From: Cocos nucifera | Lineage: Eukaryota > Streptophyta > Magnoliopsida > Arecales > Arecaceae | Length of the DNA: 64,000 nucleotides | Reading direction: 5' to 3' | Assembly: GCA_006176705.1 (NCBI GenBank) | Contig: QRFJ01002118.1 | Coordinates: 206,348-270,347, forward strand | Part shown: positions 35,304-46,424 of the stretch, piece after piece | How positions within the stretch are numbered: the stretch's first letter is position 1 | Layout: every line of letters begins with the position of its first letter | Notes under the pieces: generated by a model | What the model saw: only the letters and a program-made list of their open reading frames with translations | The model's database searches: none | What the model was told of the DNA's origin: nothing | Position numbers and translations under genes: made by a program

Positions 35304-35425
35304 TTAAAATGTAGAAGTGGAGATCTAATAAAATCAATGTAGAGGGATATAAAACAAGTCCATAAACCATTGGCAAAATAATAGAAAAAGTTTCAATTTA
35401 AATTTTTGACATAAATTTTAAAAAG
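35304..35425. other. Corrupted bridge sequence
   Basis: Short fragments recall the next part of the A LTR (for example CAAGTCCATAA, AATAATAGAAA, GTTTC) but with many missing bases. It then passes into B-type LTR sequence. No gene is seen. Confidence 0.45.
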
Positions 35426-37311
35426 AGAAATTTCATAGCTGTATGCCATATGCGTTGGTTGTTCTCATAACCAAGTGGTGTGGAGATACTAATATGGCAT
35501 CCAGATGAGATGTAGGAGTACATCTATACCGAACATGACCAATGTAGCACTCTACTATCAAGAGTAGCTAGCTAAGGCCAATGGGTATAAGTGTCCCTCC
35601 GATCTCAGATCACCATGGTGACTTGTAAGCAACTCACTATACTTTGGTGCCGGACTGTCGTATTTCTAATATAGGTTCGAAAGATTTTTGGGTATAGTCA
35701 AGTATTTGTAAAGTCAGTGTGTGAGTTAAGATGGGATTGACCACTCCTGATTAACTTCAGGAAGAGAATGACTCGTTGTATTTCAATTTAGCAAAATCTA
35801 GGCCCGGGTAATCCTCGTGAGGTGTCACAAGATTTGCAAAATTTTGAGACACAATAGAGATGACTTGTATGAGTGTTAATAGCGTACTCAAAGTTGTCTT
35901 GAGCATTGTTGGTCATAGGGATGAATTATACGGTAACCATGGGCCAGGGTTTTAAGAATGTTGCTTTGTATACATTCGACCTATCCGGATATTGGGAACC
36001 ATTGCTATATGAAAACTTCGATTGGTATAGAAATTAGTTCCTATGCTATCAGCTTAGGTTCGAACCTATGAGGTCACACATATTAGAGCTTGTAACCTGA
36101 TCAGATGGTTAATCAACGATTGAGAATCATTTTAAGATCAATCGATCAATACGATTGATGTTTGACCTAATGTAAGTGTTGTAGGAGGATCGATTTTCAA
36201 TTGGATTGCTAATTGGCTCAATTTGATTGATCAATCAGGCTATGATCAAGTCTAATTGAATTAGATTCAACTATAATTAGTTTAGACTTAGTTAGATTAA
36301 ATCTAGTTGGTTTATTGGATAAGCCAATTGTAAGAAAAAATAATTTCTTGTTTGATTAGGACTCGGGTGCACCTAATTAACTTAGAATTTAAATCAGATT
36401 TAAATCTTGATTTAATTTGATTTAATTGGACTCCTAGTTAGAATAGGATCATCTTTAATTGGATTGTATTTAATCTAATTTAAATAAAATTTAAATTAGG
36501 TTCAAACCTATTTTGACCTAGTCAATCAAGAGGAGTCCTAGTTGGATTGGTACTCTTTCTCTTTCTCTTGCGCCTAAAAGCCCATGTCCACACCTTTTAT
36601 TTCTGATGTTTTATATGAATTCCCATGCCTAAGAAAGTGTCTCCACATCCACTTCTCATTGGTTTAGGAATTTGTTTTGACTTGGTCAAAACTAGAAAGT
36701 GGTTAGGATTAGTTTCCGATTTGATAGAGTCCCTTTTGACCAAAACTTCTTCCCTCCTTCATTTGGATTTTTTCCCCATGCCATCCAACCTTTTCTCCAC
36801 CCTTCTCCCTAGGTTTTTGTGCATTGGTTTTCTGGTTCTCACACCTAAAATCCAGGAAGGGGCATCCAAGAGTTGGATGCCCCATAGGAGTCCATAAAAT
36901 ACTAGGTTTGACCTAGTCATCCATATATTATTGGGGCACCTTCTATGAGATGGTTTGAGGATGTGATAAATCCCAAAAAATTCATAAAGAAAACTAGAGG
37001 AAAAGGAGGAGTAGGCATGGTGGTTTTGGGATGCCAAGATTCTTGGAGAAGAGCCTTCAATTGAGACATTAAAGGTTGATGTCTTGAAGAGACAAGGTAA
37101 GAGAAGATTGTCTTCTCTTTATTTTTCTTTTATTTATTTTTTTTCTTGTTTATTCTTTATGATTTTTTTTATGATAAAAATCTGAGAGAGAGAAAAATAG
37201 GGCATGGGGATAAGTGCTCCACGTTGTTGGGGCATGGTGTTCTTTTTGGATATGATTTGATCATGTCCTGATGAGAGAAGAAGAAGAGAAGAACGTCTTC
37301 GCTTAGGATTT
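35426..37311 (+). repeat. Family-B LTR fragment (diverged)
   Basis: Aligns along its length with the B1 LTR from about base 245. The shared landmarks include GATTGGTATAGAAATTAG at 36024 and the block about ACTTGTAAGCAACTCACTAT. Both LTR ends are absent: the left end joins the bridge and the right end is cut by the inverted-repeat element. The region has AT-rich U3 and a GA-rich 3' part. No PBS or coding sequence is attached. Open frames inside are not conserved. Confidence 0.75.
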
Positions 37312-37329
37312 CACTACTACAAAAAGAGT

Positions 37330-37665
37330 CTATGATAGCACATACTATTGCAGCGGTTTTTGAAATCACTGTAATAGAGTCTACGATAGTAGTTACAAAG
37401 AACCACTGCTGTAAGACAGACCTATAGCAGCGGTTACAAGAAACTGCTGTCATAGTTTGACCTATGGTAGTGGTTAGGTTTCTTTTAACCGCTGCGATAG
37501 GTCCGATCTATGATAGCGGTTCTTTGTAACTGCTACCATAGGTTTGATCTATAGTAGCAGTTAAGACAACTGCTATCATAGGTCGGACCTATAGCAGCGG
37601 TTTCTTGAAACCTCTGCTATACGTTGATTTATGGCAGCGATTATTTGTAACCGCTATAATATATT
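37330..37665. repeat. Left subterminal palindromic repeats
   Basis: About eight units built from AGCGGTT ... AACCGCT with CTATGATAG or CCTATAGCAG between them, so each unit is itself nearly palindromic. A partner set lies at 38690-38812. Subterminal repeats of this kind bind transposase in CACTA elements (known for the superfamily, inferred here). Confidence 0.75.
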
Positions 37666-38689
37666 TTTTCTTTTTTTTTCTCTAAATATTATATAATTTT
37701 AAAATTTAATGTCCATCTTCACTATTTATTATCTAAATAATTATCATTAGAGTATCATCATAAAAGATCACCTCAATTTGATCGTCCTAGCTTCATCGAT
37801 CAAAAAAATTTGATTTCGATGATCATGAACGACGATGCGATGATCTGATAGATGAAGACCTTCGATAAGTCTAAAAATCTGCAATGATGATCTTAGTTAT
37901 GTTTGTAGTGTACTATCAAAGTTTTACTTCAATCAGATATCGTTATCTTGGTCAGTTTAGTATAGGTTAATTTCGATCGTTAAATGATAAATGAGTGAAC
38001 AAAGAACTAGATGGTGTTCGATTATGTGATAATTTTTTTTATAAATGATCTTGGCTACTACTTTAGTTATTTTCTATGATGGTGATTATAAAATTCAACT
38101 CGTAATGCTAAGAATGATCTAAAACTATGCATTGCCTGATAACCATTCTTGAACTCTATTGGTTGTTATATGTATGTGCTCGTGCTTTTGCAATATCTGC
38201 TTAACGTGAACGATTCATATGAAAATAATTTAAATTTTACTATCATTATCGTATAAAATGATTAAAATTATAATAAAAATTATTTAACTAAAAAATTATC
38301 TCATAATCGGATGCCGTTTAGCCCTTTGATCGCTTATTTCTAATTTAACGATTGAAATCATTCTGTACTAAATTGATATGATAACGATATCCGATTAAAG
38401 TAAAACTTTAATGATACGCTATAAATGTCACCAAGATCATTATTGTAGATTTTTGGATCGATCAGAGGTCTCCATCTATCAGTCATCACATCATCGTTCG
38501 TGATCATCGAAATCAAATTTTTCTGATTGATGAAGCTATGGTCATCGGATCGAAGTGATTTTTTGTGATAATACTGTAATGATAATTATTTAGATAATGA
38601 ATGATGAACATGGATATTAAATTTAAAAATTATATAATATGTAGAAAAATAATAAAAAAAATTTATTTCCAATCTATGACAGTGGTTAC

Positions 38690-38812
38690 TGAAAACTACT
38701 GCTATAGATCAATGGCAGCGGTTATGAAATCGCTACCATAGATCTATTACAGCGATTTTCAGTAACCGCTACCATAGATCTATGGCAATGGATCAAAAAT
38801 TGCTGTCATAGG
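38690..38812. repeat. Right subterminal palindromic repeats
   Basis: Three to four units with GGCAGCGGTTATG and AACCGCTACCATAGATC, in inverse order to the left set. There are fewer units than on the left, consistent with truncation or shrinkage. Confidence 0.75.
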
Positions 38813-38837
38813 TTAGGTTAAAAATTTTCAATTTTCC

Positions 38838-39196
38838 TTCCATCCCCAGCCATGGCCGCCTGCCCCCCGCCCTTTCCATCCCCTACCGCTCATCCCCCAC
38901 CCTCCCATCCCCAGCCACCACTGCCCCTCGCCCTCCCCGACCGCCGCCCCCCACCCTCCCCATCCCCAGCCGCCGCTCCCGCCCATCCTTGCATCCCCAA
39001 CACTGCCCCGCCCCCCCATCCCCGACGCCGCTGCCCCTCGCCCTCCCCATCCCTAACCATGGTTATTCGCCCCTAGCCCCCCATCCCCGACCACCCATCC
39101 TTGCCCTCCCATCCCGACCGCCCATCGCCCACCCTCCCATCCCCGACCGCCATCCCTTGCCATCCCCCGACCGCCGCCCCCCCGCCCTCCCCATCC
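38838..39196. repeat. C-rich low-complexity block
   Basis: About 360 bp of degenerate repeats of CCATCCCC / GACCGCC type, very C-rich on the plus strand in an otherwise AT-rich window. Long frames on both strands (proline-rich and glycine-rich) are products of composition and are not called. The minus strand has many GGGG runs able to form quadruplexes in principle. Confidence 0.8.
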
Positions 39197-39199
39197 CTG

Positions 39200-39339
39200 T
39201 GCAATCTAAAATATTTTATTATTATTTTATTTTTTAATTTTAAATTTAAATAATTAGATTATAAATTAGATCTAATCTAAGAAATAATCTAGACATGTAC
39301 AAAAATTATGTAATAAGAACCTTAGGCTCTGATACCAAT
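39200..39339 (-). other. Remnant B leader with perfect PBS
   Basis: Matches the B2 leader just beyond its PBS (48047-48187), including ATTAGATCTAATCTAAGAAA. The complement of TGGTATCAGAGC is at 39326-39337, two bases from the LTR. It shows that another B internal region once continued to the left. Confidence 0.85.
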
Positions 39340-42241
39340 TGAAGGAACCAGATCTAGGGGTTTCATACGGATAGATCTTGAAACTTTTTCAAGATCTTAC
39401 AGCGAAAGACTTAAATAAATCTAAAATTTAATTAAATAATTCATGTAAATACCTAGATCTCAGATCTATTACATGATCAAGGTATGATATTAAATCAAAA
39501 ATTAAAATTAAATAAGAAAGAAAAAGGTTGATCAAATCAACCTAGATCTACACTACATCAAATGCAGGTATGAAGTTTATAGATCAGATCTATTACCTGA
39601 GCAAGTTTAGATATTCTAACTTACTGATCCAGGCTTGAGGATGAAGTCATGAGCCACACATGCATCCGACCTCTAGGAGTCATCCACACGAGCCTACGAT
39701 CTCTGATCTGAAGTTTGATGCAGGAAATCAGCACAGCATGCTAGTACTATGCTGATCCTTCTTCGATGGTCGATCCGATGCTCTCTTCTTCAAAATTTGG
39801 ACTCTCCAAAATATGAGAAGGAAGATGAGAGTTTGTTGATCTGAGACTCTCTCAAAAAACTCAAAAGAAAGGAGGAGAGATTGAAAATAAAATAGCCCTA
39901 GAAGAAGACCCTCTTCTTCTTCTCTTTTCTCTCACCTAGACACCTAGTTTGGTGCCTATGGAACCCCCATGCCCAAGGACCTTCTTCCTCTGATTTTTGC
40001 ACACCTCAAACCTCTTCTAAAGCTCTATATTTTATGAAAAAAATTAGAATAAAATTCATCCAATAAATAGGGAAAAAGAAGAGTCCAAGTTAGGTCAAAT
40101 TCTTAGACTAGGAATATCCAAACATGGAAAGTTGTTGGGGCGCCCAACTCTTAGGCACCTCCTCCATAATTTTTGGCATGGATCAGCAAGGAAGGGTGCA
40201 CAAAAAAAAAAAAAATTATTTTCATGGAATTAGAAAATAATTAATTAAAAAAGGAGGCGGCACTCAAGGGAAGATGTTTTGGTTAACAAGGATTCTATCT
40301 CATAGAATCCTAAGCTAAACTAATTCCTCCTTTGACTTGGTCTTCCACCTAACTTCCAAATATGACTTGGAGGAAGAGAGGGGGCATGAAAATCAAAAAG
40401 AAAGAGATTTTTCATAAAAAATATCTAAAAAATAGGTATGGGGGGCATTGGGACCAAGGTGGCGCAAGGAGATAGGGAGTCCTAGTCATACTAGGACTCC
40501 TATTTTGACTTGATCAAATAGGATCTTTTAACCAAATAAAATCAAGATTAAACCAACCCAATTAAATAAGACCCTCACCCATTTAAAGACTTAATTAAAT
40601 TATATTTAATTTTGATTTATTTTTTAATCAAATTAGAAAATTGGTTTAATCCGAGTCCTAGTTAGATTAAGACTAGTTCTTCCTTGCACTTGGCTTATCC
40701 AATAAACCAATTGGACTTGATCCAATCAAGCCCAAACAAAATTTAATTAAATCATATTTAATTAGACTTAATCTTAGCCTATCGGCAAAATGAAATTAAG
40801 CTAATTAGCAATCCAATTGCTAATCGATCCTCCTACAATACTTGCACTAGATTAAACACCAATCATATTGATTATTTAATCCTAGAATGATTCTTAATCA
40901 TTGATCAACCATCCGATCAAATCATAAGCTCTAATGTATATGATCTCATAGGTCCAAACCTAAGCTGATAACATAGGAACAAATTTTTGTACCAATCAAA
41001 GTAACGATCTAACAATGATATCCGATGATCGGATAGGTCGAAGGTGTAGAACACCATCCTTAGAACCCATGCGGATATAGTTTCCATATAATTCATCCCC
41101 TCGATCACAATGCTCGTAGGACACATCAGAGTTCAACTGTCAACTCTGATCAGGTTGTCCATATTATATTTCAAAATACTAAATCTATCTGATAGATTAT
41201 CCTAGCCAAGGTTTTGTTATATTGAAATACAGTGATACATTCTTCTCCAACTCTTGGAGTGGTCAATTCCATCTTGATCACACTCCAACTTCGTAAGTAC
41301 TTGACTTGCCCAGAAGCCTTTATTGCTAAATTGAAATTTAGTTAGTCTGGTATAAACATAGTGAGTTGCTTGCAAGTCATAGGCATCTTAGGTCTATGGG
41401 ATCTTATCCTATATCCCACAGAAATATTCTTGTAGAGCTCTAGAGTTTGTCACATTCAATGATGATTACCCATACATCTTACCTGTATCTATACCAGTGT
41501 CTCCACATACCTTTGTTAAGAGGACACCACCTATTGGCATATAGCGACTTTGCTCGATAACGCTGTCATCCTAATTTGCCTATCATTTGGTCTGAACAAA
41601 TTTAAGGACTAATCAATAAATCCTCTCTTTATCGAAACTAAATAGTCCTAAGACTTCATCACAATAATAGAGTTCATTAGAAGATTAAACTTATGTGAAA
41701 AAAGATGCAAAATATTTTTTATTAATTAATAAATTGAATTAGAAACTCAGTTAGTTTGGTAATAAAGCATAGTGAGTTACTTGCAAGTCACTAAGGTAAT
41801 CTTAGGTCTAAGGGATACTTATATCTATATCCCATCAGAGATATTCTCGACAGTAGAATGCTTTGGAGTTGGTCACGTTCAATGATGATGTACCCATACA
41901 TCTCACATGTATGCCATACTAGTATCTCCACACACCTTGGTTAAGAGGATAATCAACCTATATGGCATATAGCGATTTATGCTTGATAGACGCTGTCGTC
42001 CTAATTAACAACCTATCATTTGGTCGTGAACAAATTTAAAGACTAATCGATAAATTCTCTCTTTATCAAAACTAAATAGTCCTAAGAACTTCATCATAAC
42101 AATGGAGTTCATTAAAAGATGTAAACTTATGATGAAAAAAGATGCCAAAATATTTTTTATTAATTAATAAATTAATTATAATTATAAAATAGCTCAACTA
42201 TCAATAGACTGACGATTGGCTTTGGGACATAATTTCCAACA
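39340..42241 (-). repeat. B2 3' LTR (with partial internal duplication)
   Basis: On the plus strand it begins TGAAGGAACCAG and ends TTTCCAACA, 2902 bp. Compared with the LTR at 48188-49827 it keeps about 810 bp (roughly 39460-40280) that the latter has lost. It also carries a direct duplication at about 41320-42172. Confidence 0.88.
41320..42172 (-). repeat. Direct duplication within B LTR
   Basis: Unit 1 (about 41320-41738) and unit 2 (about 41739-42172) cover the same LTR section, present once at about 49310-49750. Unit 1 is missing one to three bases at many places relative to both other copies. Confidence 0.7.
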
Positions 42242-42254
42242 ACTCCCACTTGTC

Positions 42255-45200
42255 CTAAAGCCACTCGACACAGTATCTAATATCCATCTTTGACTTATGG
42301 TTGTCGAACTCCTTGATTGCCAGGGCTTTATTGAAGGGGTCGGCTAGGTTCTCCATTCCGTCGATCTTCTAAAGGTCGACGTCGCCACGATGCATGATCT
42401 CATGGACCAAATGGAAGTGGCATAAAATGTGCTTTGTTCGCTGGTGTGCCTTCGGTTTCTTTGCTTGAGCTATGGCGCTAGTGCTATTGCAGTAGAGCAA
42501 ATTGGACCATCAATAGAAGGTTCTACTCCAAGCTCGGTGATGAACTTCCTCGACCACAAAGCTTTCTTTGCTACATCTGATGCTGCCATATACTCTGTTT
42601 CACAAATAGAGTCAGCCACTGCATGCTGCTTGAAACTTTTTTAGTAGATGGCTCCACCATTTAGAGTAAACATATACCCCAACACACTTTTACTGTCATC
42701 ATGATTAGATTGAAAGCTGGAGTCTGTAAACCCCACAAGCTTCAGATCTGACTCACCATAAATTAACCATTGGTTCTTAGTATTTTTCAAATACTTAAGG
42801 ATGGTTTTAACCATCTTTCAGTAATTTTCTCTAGGGTCAGACTAGTATCTACTCACTACTTCTAGTGAGTATGCCACATCTGGTCTCGTACATGTCATTG
42901 CATACATAATAGATACCACTATTGAAGCATATGGAATTCTACTCATACGCTCTCTCTCTTTAGGAGTTGTCGGACAATCCTTTTTAGAGAGAGAAATTTC
43001 TTGGCCTATTAAAAGATAGCCCTTTTTGGAATTCTCCATGCTGAACCTCTTCAGCACAGTTTCTATGTATGTGGATTAGTATCAAAATAGGAGTTCTAGT
43101 GTGACTAGGACTCCCTATCTCCTTGCGCCACCTTGGCCCCAACACCCCCCATACCTATTTTTTTGATATTTTTCATGAAAAATTTCTTTCTTCCTGATTT
43201 CCACACCCCGTATCTCCCTCCAAGTCATGTTTGGAAGTTAGATGGAAGACCAAGTCAAAGAAGAAATTGGTTTTGCAGGACAACCTTGTTTACATGATTA
43301 TTTAAATAAATTTTAAATTTATTTAAGTCTTTTGCTGCAAGATCTTGAAAAAGTTTCAAGATCTACCTATGAAACCCTAGATCTGGTTCCTTCAATTGGC
43401 ATCAAAGCCTAGGTTCTTATTACATAATTTTAGATCTATCCCATAGATCTTCATCCCTAGGATGTAGGGTGCTTCACCCGAGTCCTTCATGGAGAACTGT
43501 GATGACAACTAGACCTTTATTTCTTATAGTGTGGGGATGTCATTCTCGATTAAGAGAATATCGTCTACATACAAAATAAAGAATACCATTGTTGGACCAT
43601 TTGCCCATTTGTAAATGCAGGATTCTTCTCCATTCTTAACGATGCCATATGTTTTGATCACTTTATCAAAATGCTTGTTCTAACTCCGAGATGCTTGCTT
43701 CAATCCATAAATTGATCTCTGAAGCTTGCACATCTTGGACTTATCTGTGGATGTGAACCATTCAGGTTGTATCATATACATCTCTTCAGTTAACTCTCCA
43801 TTTAGGAAAGCTAGCTTCACATCCATCTGTCAGATCTCATAGTCCAAATGGGCAGCAATAGCAAGCATGATCCAAATGGACTTGAGCATTGCCATAGAGG
43901 AGAACGTCTCGTCATAGTCAATACCATAATATTGATGATATCCCTTGGTAACTAGATGGGCTTTATAGGTCTCCACCTTTCCGTCTGTGCCCCTCTTTCT
44001 TTTGAAGACCCATTTTCACCCAATGGATTTAATCCCTTCAGGTGGGTCAACTAATGTCCATACATCATTGACCTTTTTAGAATCCATTTCGGATCTCATG
44101 GCTTCTAGCCATTTTTTAGAGTTGGATCTCTAATATAAGTGATCGGATGCTCATTGTTCTCATCGAGTTCGATGGGATCACCATCCTGGACCAAGAATCC
44201 AGAGTATCTATTTAGATGGTGGGGTACTCTGCCGGATCACCTTAATGGTGCAGGTTCACTAGGCTTCGGATATGATTTGATCAAATCCAACTTAGGTTCA
44301 ACATTCTGTGTCGGACTTTCTACCTGTTGAACTTCATCAAGTTCAACCTTAGAGGCAATAGTTTCTTCATCAAGGAACTTCTTTTCCAAAAAGGTTATCC
44401 TAAGGCTGACGAACATCTTTTGTTCATTAGCATGGTAGAAATAGTATCCTTTGGTCTCTTTTGGGTACTCTATGAATGTACACTTGTCAGACCTAGGTCC
44501 AAGTTTGTCTGTAACTAACCATTTGACATAAACCGGGCACCCCCAAACCCTAACATGTGAAAGTGCTAGCTTACATCCTGTCCATATCTCATATGGGGTT
44601 TTAACTACAGAATTACTTGGAACCCTATTTAATAGATAACAAGTCGATTCGAATGCATATCCCCAGAAGGATATCGGTAGGCTAGCAAATCCCATCATGG
44701 ATCAGACCACATCTAATAGAGTTCGATTCCTCCTTTCAGATACACCATTATGCTATGGTATTTCAGAAGGAGTCCATTGGAAGAGAATTTCATTCTCTCC
44801 TAGATATGTGAGAAACTCACCAGAAAAGTATTCTCCTCGGTCAGATTGAAGAGTTTTAATACTCTTTCTAATTTATTTTTCTACTTCACTTCGGAATCGT
44901 TTGAATATTTCAAAAGAATCCGACTTATGTTTCATCAGATAGATATATCCATATCTGCATAGATCATCTATGAAAGTGATAAAGTAGACATATCCACCTC
45001 TAGCACTTATGCTCATTGGTCTACATACATCAGTATGTACTAGACCTAAGAGCTCATTGGCTCTCTCACCTTTTTCAGTGAAAGATGACTTGGTCATTTT
45101 ACCAAAAAGATAGGACTCATAGGCTGAAAGTGATTCATAATCATTAACTTTAAGGATTCCCTCCTGAGTCAATCTGTTTATCTTGTTCTTGTTTATATGA

Positions 45201-46424
45201 TCTACCCTATAGTGCCATAAGTAGATATCTGATACACTATCTAATCTAGGGTGCTTGCTAGTAGAATAGACTACATTAACAGATTTTGATAACATATATA
45301 CACCATTGTTCAATTGTCCATAGAAAGCAGTAATACCATTCATAATGATATTACAAACTCGTTTCTTTATTGAAATTTTATAATTGTTCATGGCCAAAAG
45401 GCCTATAGAAATGATATGTAAAAAGAAACTAGGACAGAAATGATAATCACTAAGAACAACGGTAAGAGATTAAAATACAAGTTTCAAAATTTCTAAAGCT
45501 AGAATTGGAATTGGTCTTCCATCTCCAACGTTCAGGAATCTCTCACCTTGCTCGAATCTTCTACCGACCTGCAACATCTACAATGAATTGCAAATATGGT
45601 AAGAGCTACTGGTATCTAATACCCAGTCAGTAATATCATAAATAGAGAAATTGCATGGAATTATCATATAAATACCTTGCCTAGTAACAGCTTGCTTCTT
45701 TCTCTGCCTGTTCGGATCCAGAAAGGTAATGTACTAAGGATAGTTCTTCTTTTAGTACCCCCGCTTCTTGCAAAAGAAGCATTCAGCTTGACTCTTATCG
45801 AGCTTGGTCCTTGGGGTCTGAGCCTGCATAGGTGTCCTAGCATGAACATGCACCTTCTTGGCTTTCTTCTTCTTATTCTTCTTTTCTTTCTTAAAGGATC
45901 GAGAACGAGAAGACGAACCTCCCACTAAGTTCACCGACTCCTTATGGAGTTGGTGATCCTTCTTAAAGTTTTGAAGTAACCCTAGTAACCCATGGTAGTC
46001 CACTTTAGGCTTTGACATTCTATAATGTGTAAGGAATGGTAGATAAAACTTGGGCAATGAGTTTAGTATTGCATCTTTTTTAAGTTGTTTGTGCAAGAAA
46101 AAGTCGAGTTTGCGCAAGCACTCTATCAACTCGATCATGTACAATACATGATCAGTGATAGAGGCACCTCCCACTGAACTCGTTGCTCATTGCAGCCAGC
46201 ATAATGTAGTGCACCATGGTTCGATCACTAAGCCACTTCTGATAAGTGTCTCTGATTGTTCCACGTGCATTGGCAGCTGGCTCCTCAGGTGCAGGATCCG
46301 TCAGCACATATAGGATCCATTTATGTTCTAGGATAATCTTCAACTTTTGGTACCAGCTATCGAAGTTGGATCCCACCAACTTATCATTGTCCAACAATGA
46401 TCGGAGCGATAGAGAAGTGGCCAT
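42255..46424 (-). pseudogene. B2 gag-pol, degraded copia polyprotein
   Basis: Gag starts at 46424 (MATSLSLRSLL) and loses about 118 bp relative to B3 near 46170, shifting frame. A lysine-rich linker and a partial knuckle (CFFCKK) precede protease near 45620, which has DTSS where DTGS is usual. Integrase covers about 44240-45240. RT has YVDD at 43560-43571, and RNase H spans 42255-42700 with KESKAHQ-type sequence. A 350-bp inverted insertion splits RT at 43082-43431. Stops and frameshifts are present throughout. The end lies 14 bases from the LTR after a polypurine tract (CTCCCACTTGTCC in plus-strand view). Confidence 0.92.
43082..43431 (+). other. 350-bp inverted copy of the neighbouring LTR end
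   Basis: The reverse complement of 48151-48500, with only two differences noticed. It covers leader, PBS and LTR end, including the private 810-bp deletion junction of that LTR. It replaces about 20 bp of RT relative to B3. Short matches (TTTT and a few bases) lie at the edges. Confidence 0.9.

Larger units (their letters stand above)
37312..38817. mobile_element. 1.5-kb inverted-repeat DNA element, CACTA-like left end
   Basis: The arms at about 37312-38040 and 38287-38817 are reverse complements of each other, with an AT-rich centre of about 250 bp. The arms match through non-repetitive sequence as well as the repeats, for example GATTTCGATGATCATGAACG on the left against its complement on the right. 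The left end reads CACTACTACAAAAAGAG, resembling CACTA-transposon termini. Both outer parts carry repeats of about 45 bp. No transposase frame exists, so it would be non-autonomous. The right terminus lacks the complementary TAGTG end and runs into C-rich sequence. A long-TIR Mutator-like or foldback element is the alternative. Confidence 0.7.

Noticed and set aside
37330..37665. CRISPR-like regular repeats
   Set aside because: Units are palindromic and diverged with no unique spacers, and they are mirrored at the other end of a transposon-like element in a plant genome.
38828..39237. Proline-rich and glycine-rich proteins on opposite strands of the C-rich block
   Set aside because: Both follow from base composition of the repeat. 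There is no domain, no promoter, and the frames overlap each other.
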